From Prevotella sp. 10(H) (GTDB lineage Bacteria; Bacteroidota; Bacteroidia; Bacteroidales; Dysgonomonadaceae), in contig NZ_JOMI01000001.1 in NCBI RefSeq assembly GCF_000711235.1, forward strand, positions 186,001 through 250,000: a DNA stretch of 64,000 nt, given 5' to 3'. The notes beneath the pieces were generated by a model. That model ran no database searches. It was given only the letters and a program-made list of their open reading frames with translations, and was not told where the DNA came from. Both the position numbers and the translations under genes were made by a program. This document shows, piece by piece, positions 34,805 through 44,026 of this stretch. Every line of letters begins with the position of its first letter. The first letter of the stretch is position 1.

Positions 34805-35566
34805 ATGATTGTTTTTTTCTACGACAAAACTTTTGAAGGCCTGCTTACTGCTATCTTCGATGCTTACAGCCGGAAGGTTTTTCCCGACAAGTTGCTTGCC
34901 GAAGGGGATATTCTTCCCATATTCGTAGATGAAACATATACCGTCGTCACACAGGAAGACCGTGCCGCGCGTGTATGGGCTGCGCTGGAAAAGAAAATGA
35001 GCCGGAATGCCTGTAGCAGTCTCACTTGTGCATGGCTGTATGACGAGGCCGGAGCCGACGAGATCATATTCAGCTATATCCGGAAGATGCTCAACAGTAA
35101 AATATCGATTGAGACAAACTTCGGCGACGAAGATGTGCTTCGAGTAAATAAAATGGCGCATAAGGTATTGAAGGAGCAATATTATATAAAACAGTTTGTG
35201 CGCTTCCAGAAAGCTGCCGACGATATATTCTTTGCTACCGTTTCTCCTACTTACAATGCTCTGCCGATAGCTATCCCCCACTTCAAAGACCGTTTTGCCG
35301 ACCAGAAATGGGTAATCTATGATATAAAAAGGCATTACGGTTTTTATTACGATCTGCATACTGCTGTAGAGATGACGTTCGACGATGATGAACATTTACT
35401 TAGCGGAAAGCTGGATGAAGAATTAATGGCGCAGGATGAAAAATTATTTCAGGAACTATGGAAAGGCTATTTCAAATCGATGACGATTAAGGAAAGAATC
35501 AATCCTAAATTGCACCGGCAACATATGCCAAGACGTTTTTGGAAATATTTGACTGAAAAGCAATAA
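34805..35566 (+). CDS. DUF4130 protein, TIGR03915 family (putative DNA repair)
   Basis: A 253-residue protein starting MIVFFYDKTFEGLLTAIFDAYSRK, the family's hallmark N terminus, with HKVLKEQYYIKQFVRFQKAADDIFFA in the middle and HRQHMPRRFWKYLTEKQ at the end. DUF4130 proteins pair with the TIGR03916 radical-SAM protein and, in other bacteria, are fused to UdgX-type uracil-DNA-binding domains, which points to DNA damage handling. No catalytic residues are established. Here it follows the lipoprotein gene by 5 bases. Confidence 0.92.
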   Translation: MIVFFYDKTFEGLLTAIFDAYSRKVFPDKLLAEGDILPIFVDETYTVVTQEDRAARVWAALEKKMSRNACSSLTCAWLYDEAGADEIIFSYIRKMLNSKISIETNFGDEDVLRVNKMAHKVLKEQYYIKQFVRFQKAADDIFFATVSPTYNALPIAIPHFKDRFADQKWVIYDIKRHYGFYYDLHTAVEMTFDDDEHLLSGKLDEELMAQDEKLFQELWKGYFKSMTIKERINPKLHRQHMPRRFWKYLTEKQ

Positions 35567-35837
35567 ACTTACGTACGAATACATATATTAAATCAAATAA
35601 ACAATATTATTCTCAACAAATAACAATCTAATATATAGATGCTTAATAAATATACACCGGTTATAGCATACACATCTATCTATACTTTAAAAATTGACTT
35701 GAGAAATAATAGCATTTAGCAGGAATTCATGATCACCGCATTCAGCCTGATTTTATAGAATTATAATGCGATTATGGCATATGCGAATAGCAATACATTT
35801 TCAACAAAACAACATAATTCGCGAAAACAAGTACTGA

Positions 35838-37172
35838 TTATGAGTTACTTACATCTATATATCTTGATACCTGTCCACTGATCTGCATCAATGATATTTC
35901 GCATAATTTTGTCGCATATTCTGCCTGTACAAGCCTTTCTTCCGCTTCCAAAAGACTGTTTTGTGCCTCTCTCAATTCTATACCCGACAAGTCACCTAGT
36001 TTGTAACGTTCGATGGCAATTTCATGGTTTTCGCGGGCAGTTTCTACATTCTGTTTTTCGAGGTTTGTAAGTTCAATGTTATTTTTATAGGCCATCCACA
36101 TATTGGCCAGGTCGGCCTTTAGCGACAGGATAGTTTGTTCGTATTCCAGTTGCTTATTTTCAATTTCTATCCGTGCATTCCTCTGCTTTCTCTTCCGGTT
36201 GAACCCGCTAAAGAGGTTATAACCTACCGTCAATCCGTAATTCAGTCCTAACGTACGTTGATTATCAATTGTTCCGGTGTTGTAAATATTCTTGGTGATT
36301 CCGTATCCCGCATTTAATCTGAGATATGGATAGTTTTCACTCTGCGCGGTTTTCAGATCCAGCATACTAAGCCTCCTACTCCTGTCGGTAACCAACAGGA
36401 ATGTATTTGATGACAGCATACCCTGCATTATAGCATCCTGATCTATAAACTCATCGTATTGAATAATTGAATCATTTAATACAATAGACTGGTCGATCTT
36501 ATCTTTAGCCATCAGTTTATTAAGCAATACGCGAGATGCATACAACACTTCGTATTGCTTTATCAGGCGCGAACTGTCACTATTAAAATCTACACGTGCC
36601 TGCTGCATATCGAGGCGCGAACCGGCACCGATTTCATAGCGGGCTTCCACTATCCGTAGGCGCTCTTTAGATAAACGCACTGCCGATTTAAGGTTTTTCA
36701 GACGGATAGTCTGCTGGATATAATTATAATATTCTGAAGTAATATCGGCTATAAAATTTTCTATAGTAAGTTGGGTTTCCAGACGTCCTATTTGCTGCAA
36801 CTCTTTCAGACGGTGGTAATTAGTCTGCATATTGAATCCGTCGAAAATTGTCCAGTTAAGGTTTATCCCTGCATTCAGGTTCTGGTTATTGACGCCATTG
36901 TTGGTATTCGTTTCTCCGGACTCCATTTTCTGTTTTGTATTGTTGGAAGTTCCCGAATATCCGCTAGTAAGGTCTACAGTAGGCAGGTAACCCGCATTAC
37001 CGAGTGTCACATTATTATCGGATATCTCCTGATTTTTCCTCGATATCCTGATATCATAATTATTCATCAACCCTTCCTGTATGACCGAGCTCAGTGTATA
37101 GAATTCCTGTGCTTGGAGTACTACAGGCAATGTAAGAAACAATATAATTATAGCAGATAAACTTTTTTTCAT
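35838..37172 (-). CDS. TolC-family outer membrane efflux protein
   Basis: A 444-residue protein with a signal peptide (1-21, ending VVLQAQ) and two repeats of the outer membrane efflux protein domain: long helices such as RLSKERLRIVEARYEIGAGSRLDMQQA and NHEIAIERYKLGDLSGIELREAQNSLLEAEE. It should form the trimeric outer-membrane channel of the tripartite exporter encoded just upstream (25 bases from the RND gene). Downstream is a convergent 271-base AT-rich gap (35567-35837) without recognisable elements. Confidence 0.95.
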   Translation of the reverse strand: MKKSLSAIIILFLTLPVVLQAQEFYTLSSVIQEGLMNNYDIRISRKNQEISDNNVTLGNAGYLPTVDLTSGYSGTSNNTKQKMESGETNTNNGVNNQNLNAGINLNWTIFDGFNMQTNYHRLKELQQIGRLETQLTIENFIADITSEYYNYIQQTIRLKNLKSAVRLSKERLRIVEARYEIGAGSRLDMQQARVDFNSDSSRLIKQYEVLYASRVLLNKLMAKDKIDQSIVLNDSIIQYDEFIDQDAIMQGMLSSNTFLLVTDRSRRLSMLDLKTAQSENYPYLRLNAGYGITKNIYNTGTIDNQRTLGLNYGLTVGYNLFSGFNRKRKQRNARIEIENKQLEYEQTILSLKADLANMWMAYKNNIELTNLEKQNVETARENHEIAIERYKLGDLSGIELREAQNSLLEAEERLVQAEYATKLCEISLMQISGQVSRYIDVSNS

Positions 37173-37197
37173 ATATCAATCAATGTAATATAATATG

Positions 37198-40100
37198 TTA
37201 ACCCTCGGTTACCACTTTAGCATCCTTAATTTCCTTAGCTTCTTCTTTTTCTTTTTTCTTTGTCCTGTCTGTCGAAATATACATATACACCGCCGGCACG
37301 ATAAATATAGTGAGGAATGTAGACACCATCATCCCACCGATAACTGCAACTCCCATCGCCATACGCCCGTTAGCACCTTCGGCACTTGCAAATACCAGCG
37401 GCAAAAGCCCGAGTACGGTAGAAAAGCTGGTCATCAGGATAGGGCGAAGACGCTGCACGGCAGCTCCCTGTATAGCTTCCAATTTGCTGTAGCCTGCGTC
37501 CTGACGCTGATTGGCAAACTCTACGATAAGAATACCGTTCTTAGCTACCAGCCCGATAAGCATAATGATACCGATCTGGCTGAAAATATTCATCGTTATA
37601 TCCTTCACATACATGAAAAGCAATGCCCCCGCTATCGCCAGTGGTACCGTAAGCATGATAACGAACGGGTCTTTGAAACTTTCGAACTGTGCAGCGAGAA
37701 TCAGGAAGATGAGTACGATTGCCAGTATAAAGGCAAACATAAGGCTGGACGAACTCTCGCGGAAATCCTTCGAATCTCCTGCCAATGCCGTACGGAACGT
37801 ATCATCGAGTGTTTCTTTAGCTATACGATCCATTTCGTCGAGCCCCGCACCGATAGTCACACCCGGTGAGAGTCCGGCAGAAATGGTTGCCGAGTTGAAA
37901 CGATTGTAACGATATAGCTGTGGAGGAGCAACGCTCTCCTGCAATTGCACCAGATTGTCGAGCTGTATCATGTCGCCTGCAAGATTCTTGAGGTATATCG
38001 ATTTCAGATCGAGCGGTGTATTACGTTGCTGACGGTTGATCTCACCCAGTATCTGGTATTGCTTTCCGTTCATATAAAAATACCCCATACGTTGCCCGCT
38101 CAGCGCGTATTGCAATGTCTGACCGATATCACGTGTACTTACCCCGAGTAGGGCAGCTTTATCCCTGTCGATAAGAATACGGGTTTCGGGCTTTGTAAAC
38201 TTTAGGTTTACATCCGCCATCTGAAACATCGGGCTTTCCTGCACTTTACGTATAAATTCGGGTATAAATTCTTCCAACTTGGCTATATTCGGCGCCTGCA
38301 ACACATATTGTACCGGCATACTCGAGCGTCTGCCGCCAAAGGTAGACTGTTGCTGTACGAAAGTACGTGCTGCGGTCTGCCCTCTTACCGCTTTAGTTAG
38401 TTCACCCGCAATCTCCATCTGGCTTCTGTCCCTGTCTTTTATGTCGGGCAGATTAAGGCTTATAAATCCTCCACCCGTCCATACACGCATGGTATTGATT
38501 AGCCTCTCGGGTGCTACAGAGTCTGCTATGACTGCTATTTTCTCCGTATAGTTACGGTTATATTCGTATGTGGAACCTTCGGGACCGCTTGTCCTTATCG
38601 TTACCTGTGAACGGTCTTCCAGCGGTGCCATTTCTGAAGGGATCAGAGACATCAGAAAGCCAATACCTATAAGTGTGGCTGCAATTATCGGCAATACGAT
38701 GACTTTTTTTCTGAGGAAGCTGGCCAGTAACTTGGAATATCCGTTTGTCATGCCAGCGAAGAACGGCTCTGTCTTACGGTAAAACCAGTTTGGTCTTTCC
38801 CTTCTTTTCAGTAGCTTGGTGGCGAGCATCGGGGTAAAAGTGAGGGCTACAAATGCAGAGATCAGTACAGCCCCTGCCACCACAATACTAAATTCGCGGA
38901 AAAGCCGCCCCGTCATCCCCTCGAGGAATACAATAGGGAAGAATACGGCTACCAGCGTAATAGTGGTGGATATGACGGCAAAGAAAATCTCCTTAGACCC
39001 CTCTATACCGGCCTGCCTGGGCGTCATGCCGTTTTCTATCTTAATATAGATGTTCTCCGTGACCACAATGGCATCGTCTACCACCAGCCCCACAGCAAGC
39101 ACTACTGCAAGCATCGACAGAACGTTGATTGAGAATCCAGCAACATACATCACAAAGAATGCACCTACCAGCGATACAGGTATAACTACGCATGGAACCA
39201 GCGTTACACGCCAGTCACGCAGGAACAGGAATATAATAATAACCACCAGTATGAACGCTATATAGACCGTTTCTTCTACTTCGGCTATCGAAGCGCGTAT
39301 AAATTTGGTATTATCGAAAGCTACATCTATAAATACGTCTTCGGGTAAATCTTTTTTAAGTTGTTCGAGGCGGATCATAGCCTCATCTGATATTTCTATC
39401 TGATTGGCTCCCGGTTGTGGAATTATAACCGTACTAACGGCCGGAATGCCGTTACGGCGCATGATGCTGCGGTGGTTTTCAGTTCCCAGTTCGGCGGTAC
39501 CTATATCTTTAAAGCGTACAACATTGAAGTTGTCCTCTTTTACTATCATATTATTGAACTCTTCCGGAGTCTGCATCAGTCCCAGCGTACGTATGGTGAG
39601 TTCAAGTGCGTCACCCTCTATACTACCCGAAGGCAACTCTACGTTTTCGCGGTCTACGGCATTTTTGACATCCATCGGCGTTATACCGTACGATGCCATT
39701 CTCACAGGATCGAGCCACAGGCGCATTGAATAGCGGTTTTGCCCCCAAATTTCCACGGCACTTACATTCGGAATCGTCTGCAAACGCTCTTTTACCGTCA
39801 ATTCGGCTATCTCGCTCAGTTCAAGCAGCGAACGTTTTTCACTTTGTATGCTGATCTGTATAATCGGATTGGCATCTGCATCGGCCTTGGATACTGTCGG
39901 CGGGTCGCAGTCTCGCGGCAGGTAACGCTGAGCACGCGATACTTTGTCGCGAACGTCATTTGCTGCTGTTTCGAGGTCTACCGACAATTCAAATTCAACC
40001 GTAATACGGCACTGTCCCTGACTACTGCTACTGGTCAGCGACCTGATACCCGGAATACCGTTGATATTCTGTTCGAGCGGTTCGGTGATCTGGTTTTCGA

Positions 40101-40275
40101 TAATCTCGGCATTGGCGCCGGGATAAGTAACATTTACGGAAATTATCGGGTTGTCGATATTAGGATATTCCCGTACGCCGAGGTATGTGTAGCCGATCAT
40201 CCCCAGCAGGAAAATAACCAGTACAAATACGGTAGCAAGTACCGGACGCTTAATACTTATTTCGGATATTGTCAT
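37198..40275 (-). CDS. RND efflux transporter permease (HAE1/AcrB-like)
   Basis: The 1025-residue inner-membrane pump has the AcrB layout: twelve helices in two halves, each with a large periplasmic porter loop. Visible hallmarks include SIKRPVLATVFVLVIFLLG at the start, the proton-relay segment AVGLVVDDAIVVTENIY, and VKNGILIVEFANQ in the second half. It uses proton influx to export drugs, bile salts or lipids. The acidic pair (VVDD) in the fourth helix is intact. It lies between its adaptor gene (68 bases upstream) and its outer-membrane channel gene (25 bases downstream). Confidence 0.97.
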   Translation of the reverse strand: MTISEISIKRPVLATVFVLVIFLLGMIGYTYLGVREYPNIDNPIISVNVTYPGANAEIIENQITEPLEQNINGIPGIRSLTSSSSQGQCRITVEFELSVDLETAANDVRDKVSRAQRYLPRDCDPPTVSKADADANPIIQISIQSEKRSLLELSEIAELTVKERLQTIPNVSAVEIWGQNRYSMRLWLDPVRMASYGITPMDVKNAVDRENVELPSGSIEGDALELTIRTLGLMQTPEEFNNMIVKEDNFNVVRFKDIGTAELGTENHRSIMRRNGIPAVSTVIIPQPGANQIEISDEAMIRLEQLKKDLPEDVFIDVAFDNTKFIRASIAEVEETVYIAFILVVIIIFLFLRDWRVTLVPCVVIPVSLVGAFFVMYVAGFSINVLSMLAVVLAVGLVVDDAIVVTENIYIKIENGMTPRQAGIEGSKEIFFAVISTTITLVAVFFPIVFLEGMTGRLFREFSIVVAGAVLISAFVALTFTPMLATKLLKRRERPNWFYRKTEPFFAGMTNGYSKLLASFLRKKVIVLPIIAATLIGIGFLMSLIPSEMAPLEDRSQVTIRTSGPEGSTYEYNRNYTEKIAVIADSVAPERLINTMRVWTGGGFISLNLPDIKDRDRSQMEIAGELTKAVRGQTAARTFVQQQSTFGGRRSSMPVQYVLQAPNIAKLEEFIPEFIRKVQESPMFQMADVNLKFTKPETRILIDRDKAALLGVSTRDIGQTLQYALSGQRMGYFYMNGKQYQILGEINRQQRNTPLDLKSIYLKNLAGDMIQLDNLVQLQESVAPPQLYRYNRFNSATISAGLSPGVTIGAGLDEMDRIAKETLDDTFRTALAGDSKDFRESSSSLMFAFILAIVLIFLILAAQFESFKDPFVIMLTVPLAIAGALLFMYVKDITMNIFSQIGIIMLIGLVAKNGILIVEFANQRQDAGYSKLEAIQGAAVQRLRPILMTSFSTVLGLLPLVFASAEGANGRMAMGVAVIGGMMVSTFLTIFIVPAVYMYISTDRTKKKEKEEAKEIKDAKVVTEG

Positions 40276-40343
40276 TTTCTAGTTACAAGTTAGAAGTTAC
40301 AGGTATATTTAAAACCGGTATCTGTCTGTTCTCTGATTTTTAG

Positions 40344-41441
40344 TTATTTCTCTACAAATGTGTCAATCTTAACCGGCAGGCCGTCGCGCAGCTGCATGAC
40401 TCCCGTCACCAGCAAGGTATCGCCTTCATTGAGTCCGTTTAATATCTGCACCGAGGATGCTGTACGCATACCTTTCTTCACTGTCACCTGATGAGCTTTC
40501 CCCTCCTTGTATATATAGGCGATATCACGCCCCATTTCGGCAATAGTGGAAAGGCTCGGTATGACTATCGTATTTTTAATTTCCTGCAATCTTATTTCTA
40601 TATTGGTCGACTGGCCGGGCTTTAGGCGTCCGTCTACATTCGGATACAAGGCGCGGGCTGTCTGGCTGAATGTCATTTTATCCAGATTAGATTCTACTGC
40701 ATAAACAGTGGCTCCGTAATTATTCAGATCATTATCGAAACTGAATGTGAGAGGCGTTCCGGCCTTCACATTATTTGCATATGCTTCGTTAACCGAGAAT
40801 TCGATTTTCAACGGAGACACCTTTGTCAGGCGCGATATGATTGTGGTAGGCGATGCGTAAGTACCTTCACTCACCTGACGTAGCCCTATCACCCCGTCAA
40901 AGGGGGCACGCAGCTCTGTCTGGGCGATACGCGCTTTCGTGAGTTCTATATCTGCCAGCAACTTATCCAGTTCGGTATTTACTGATTCGTATGCTTCCTG
41001 ACTTACGGCATCTTTTGCTAAAAGGGCTTTCTGACGGTAAACCCTGTCCTGTGCCAGCGGAATCTGCGCTTCCAGCTTTTTCAGTTCGGCCTGCAACGGC
41101 TTATCGTTTACTTTTGCCAGTAATTGTCCTTTGCGGACTTTGGTACCTTCGTTGAACGAAATCTCGGTTATTTTTCCCGATGTTTCGAAAGACAGGTCTA
41201 CTTCTTCATCCGGTATCAGTAATCCTTTGGTACGGATTACATCCGTCAGGTTTTCAGTTTTGAGAATCTGAGCATTTACGTTCAGCGTATTTCTCATGAT
41301 GCCCGGCGTAGGGGCACTTGTTGCGGGTGGCGGTGTATCGTTTTCGGCTAAAATTATTGCTTTTATTTTAGGGTAAAAAGCCATCCCGGCAATGATCAGT
41401 GCAATGATAACAATTAGAATTATTTTCGTTTTTTTATCCAT
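40344..41441 (-). CDS. RND efflux periplasmic adaptor (membrane fusion protein)
   Basis: A 365-residue protein with an N-terminal membrane anchor (about 7-24), barrel-sandwich hybrid halves (GKITEISFNEGTKVRKGQLLAK and AELRAPFDGVIGLRQVSEG), an alpha-helical hairpin between them, and C-terminal beta domains (IVIPSLSTIAEMGRDIAYIYKEG). It bridges the RND pump and the TolC-type channel. It is the first gene of the adaptor-pump-channel operon. No regulator gene lies next to it, so its control is not visible. Confidence 0.95.
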   Translation of the reverse strand: MDKKTKIILIVIIALIIAGMAFYPKIKAIILAENDTPPPATSAPTPGIMRNTLNVNAQILKTENLTDVIRTKGLLIPDEEVDLSFETSGKITEISFNEGTKVRKGQLLAKVNDKPLQAELKKLEAQIPLAQDRVYRQKALLAKDAVSQEAYESVNTELDKLLADIELTKARIAQTELRAPFDGVIGLRQVSEGTYASPTTIISRLTKVSPLKIEFSVNEAYANNVKAGTPLTFSFDNDLNNYGATVYAVESNLDKMTFSQTARALYPNVDGRLKPGQSTNIEIRLQEIKNTIVIPSLSTIAEMGRDIAYIYKEGKAHQVTVKKGMRTASSVQILNGLNEGDTLLVTGVMQLRDGLPVKIDTFVEK

Positions 41442-41656
41442 GGTAACTACTCTGTTTTCAGCTCAAAAATTTTACACTCGGAATTGTGACGGAAAGTAAG
41501 CAAAAAGGTTTAATTCAATCAGCTAACTTTAGCATTTATTTACATTCGTAAAGAAAAATTACACAAGAAATTAATTTATTGATAATTTAATATTACAATA
41601 AAAGCTCAATGATACGAATGTTCACCAAGCTTTATATTGTAGTTGTCCATTAATTA

Positions 41657-42535
41657 TCAGAGTGCAGATAATGCTTCTGCCGTTTTGTTCAATATATTAT
41701 CTGCATTCGCTATTTCATCACCGTTTTCGGAGAATATACCTATTATATATTGCCCTTGCCACAAGACAGGTATATCTCCGTTGTAGCGGTCGTTTACAGT
41801 CAGGCGGTTCTCTTTGTAATCGAGCGGTTGCTTGGTAAAAGTAAAATATTTGTCAAGAACATCTCTTGCATTTCCTCCACTCTTTCCTGCATCAACAATA
41901 AATACCTGATAAGGTTTATTTCCCTGCTTATATTTTGCCATATATACCGCATTAAGGAACGTATGCCCTATATAGTTTGCAGTGATATAAGCCTCTGTAT
42001 GCGGTACCATATTCTCTTTAGGCAAAGCGCGGATAATAGGCGGGTAGGCCGCCGCCGGGTCTATCCTGTTTGCCAAGCCCGCAGCAATACTTTCCATAGT
42101 AGCGAAAACATTCTCCGAAGCGCTGCTCCACATCTTTACATATATATTGCCTGCAAAGAAGAATATCCCCGAATCGTCGCCCTGTGCTTCGCCTCCTATA
42201 GAGAAAAACTTCAGATCGGGCGAACGCTCCGATGCATACATGCCGAAAGCATCTTCGGGTGTAGCATGGCGGTAGGCCTGAATGGAGATATAGTCGTCGC
42301 CGCGGGTGTATTCCAGTTGCGTCATCTCCCGGAAATTGTTCTCTATATACAAAGGTGCAGCCCCGTTGATACGGTCGAAAAGATTATCCGGATTGAATAT
42401 CTCGACCTTCTCGGATATTGTCCAGCCATCGACAACAGGCAGCCACGACTTTAAATCGGCCGGAGTCTGTGCCGACAAATAGCACGATGAGCAAAAGAAC
42501 AATAAGAGAATCAGTTTTAACATTTTCATAAACAC
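41657..42535 (-). CDS. DUF6599 family secreted protein
   Basis: The 292-residue product (start at 42535, or possibly two codons later) has a signal peptide with a Cys-rich end (LLLFFCSSCYLSAQ), perhaps a lipobox. The mature part has the words DLKSWLPVVDGWTISEK, FDRINGAAPLYI and DAFGMYASERSPDL, which I associate with DUF6599, a family of unknown function in Bacteroidota and Acidobacteria. It follows the aldo/keto reductase gene by 11 bases, so both may be made together and act in the periplasm. Confidence 0.82.
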   Translation of the reverse strand: MFMKMLKLILLLFFCSSCYLSAQTPADLKSWLPVVDGWTISEKVEIFNPDNLFDRINGAAPLYIENNFREMTQLEYTRGDDYISIQAYRHATPEDAFGMYASERSPDLKFFSIGGEAQGDDSGIFFFAGNIYVKMWSSASENVFATMESIAAGLANRIDPAAAYPPIIRALPKENMVPHTEAYITANYIGHTFLNAVYMAKYKQGNKPYQVFIVDAGKSGGNARDVLDKYFTFTKQPLDYKENRLTVNDRYNGDIPVLWQGQYIIGIFSENGDEIANADNILNKTAEALSAL

Positions 42536-42546
42536 ATATTATAATA

Positions 42547-43734
42547 TTAAGTAAGGAACTCGTTCGGTATGCTCATTACCGGAGTAATGGCTGCGATCTT
42601 TTGCACCACGTTAAATCCTGACGGACATTTCACTTTACAACTGTCGCAGTTTGAGCATGCGTTTTCTGCCAGATTGATTTCTTCCAGTGTTTCTTTCGAC
42701 AACTGCGCATATTTATATCCGTAAGTATACATATAAGCGCGCATGATATCAGGGATAGGAAGTTTTTCAGGACATTGGGCAACGCACTCTTTGCATTGCT
42801 GGCAAAACATCATTTCGTTGTCGCAAAGCGAAGCCAGATATACCTGTTCGTCCTGTGTCAATTCCGGAGCCTGTGCCGCGGCTAGGCATTCGTCGAATTC
42901 GTCGTAATTGGAGAATCCCGGAATGATTGTAGTGATATGCTTGTTTTTCCATACCCATTTGAGGCATGCCTGCGCATTTATCTTTTTCTTGCCTTCGGCA
43001 TCTTCCACGCCTCCGGTCATTGTTTTCATGGCTACGATGCCTATGCCTGCTTCTGCCGCCCGCTTGATGGCGTCTTCCGTTTCTTTCAGGTTTTTCAGTT
43101 TGAAGTTGTAGCTGACAAGTATTACATCGTATATGCCGGTATCGATAGCCGCGTGCAGTAATTCCGGCTTATGGGCATGTGAAGAGAAGCCGATAAATCG
43201 AGCTTTGCCGCTCTCTTTAATTTTCTTAAGAGCCGCGATAATCTTTTCATCTTTTACTTCCTCAATCTTATCATAAGCATGTGCATAGAAAATATCTACA
43301 TAATCCATTTTCAACCGTTGCAGGCTCAGGTCTAATTTCTCATTCAGGTCTTGTTCGTAGTTTTCTTTCAGCGGGTAATCTATTTTCACCTTTGTGGCTA
43401 TAAAATAGTCTTCACGCGGTTTTCCTTCGAAGAAAACACCCAGCATCTCTTCATTCCTTCCTTTCTGGTAGCCGTGAGCCGTATCGAAATGATAGAGGCC
43501 TGCGTTATAGGCAGCACGTACGACATTCGGATTGTCGGCGCGCATCACCCCCATGCTCAGTATAGGCAGTTCTACTCCTGTACGTCCAAGTTTACGCAAC
43601 GGGAATTTATTTTTTGGAGGTTGCTCTGTTCTATCCAGCGTAGAGGCCGTAGCCCCGGGAACTATCAATGCCCCTGCACCTACAGTGGCAGAGAGCCGCA
43701 GAAAATCTCGTCTGTTAACACCTTTCTTTTTCAT
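42547..43734 (-). CDS. Tat-exported aldo/keto reductase with C-terminal 4Fe-4S domain
   Basis: From ATG at 43734 the product is 395 residues and starts MKKKGVNRRDFLRLSATVGAG, a twin-arginine signal (shown to the h-region). The aldo/keto reductase barrel follows (KLGRTGVELPILSMGVM, FDTAHGYQKGRNEEMLG with the catalytic Tyr, YAHAYDK). The C terminus has two cysteine clusters (CQQCKECVAQCP and CSNCDSCKVKCP) like bacterial ferredoxins. An earlier ATG at 43827 would add 31 residues before the Tat signal and is unlikely. It should work in the periplasm; electron donor and substrate are unknown. Confidence 0.92.
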   Translation of the reverse strand: MKKKGVNRRDFLRLSATVGAGALIVPGATASTLDRTEQPPKNKFPLRKLGRTGVELPILSMGVMRADNPNVVRAAYNAGLYHFDTAHGYQKGRNEEMLGVFFEGKPREDYFIATKVKIDYPLKENYEQDLNEKLDLSLQRLKMDYVDIFYAHAYDKIEEVKDEKIIAALKKIKESGKARFIGFSSHAHKPELLHAAIDTGIYDVILVSYNFKLKNLKETEDAIKRAAEAGIGIVAMKTMTGGVEDAEGKKKINAQACLKWVWKNKHITTIIPGFSNYDEFDECLAAAQAPELTQDEQVYLASLCDNEMMFCQQCKECVAQCPEKLPIPDIMRAYMYTYGYKYAQLSKETLEEINLAENACSNCDSCKVKCPSGFNVVQKIAAITPVMSIPNEFLT

Positions 43735-43805
43735 GCTGATATTTGAATAAATAAGGTTATAAAATAGTTTATTTGACTGTGTTATTTGTGGCTGAATGGT
43801 CTTCA

Positions 43806-43813
43806 CAAATATA
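43806..43813 (-). promoter_or_regulatory. Probable -7 element of the aldo/keto reductase operon
   Basis: On the minus strand this reads TATATTTG (exact TAnnTTTG), about 72 bases before the preferred start codon at 43734. The -33 element is weak. Confidence 0.45.
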
Positions 43814-43949
43814 ACAATATTTTTCAATTGCCTGTATTATGATATAATAATAATGTTAACCGCCCTCACATTTGTGTAAAAATGACGACTATGCGGTGTT
43901 AAAGCGTAATAAAAATGCTTATTTATTGAGTTTATATAATCAATATGTC

Positions 43950-43979
43950 TTTGAAATTCAACGAAGATTAATATATTTG
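43950..43979 (+). promoter_or_regulatory. Promoter of the hexokinase gene
   Basis: TTTG at 43950-43953 and TATATTTG at 43972-43979 are separated by 18 bases, a near-perfect Bacteroidota promoter. The start codon follows 47 bases downstream. Confidence 0.8.
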
Positions 43980-44026
43980 CACAGCATATAAATAATTTGC
44001 CTGAATTTAACGAATAAATATACCCT

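Noticed and set aside
34745-35395. 216-codon open frame on the minus strand
   Set aside because: It is fully antisense to the DUF4130 gene, which has clear family motifs.
43735-43827. Upstream extension of the aldo/keto reductase
   Set aside because: It would place 31 residues ahead of the twin-arginine signal, which should be N-terminal.
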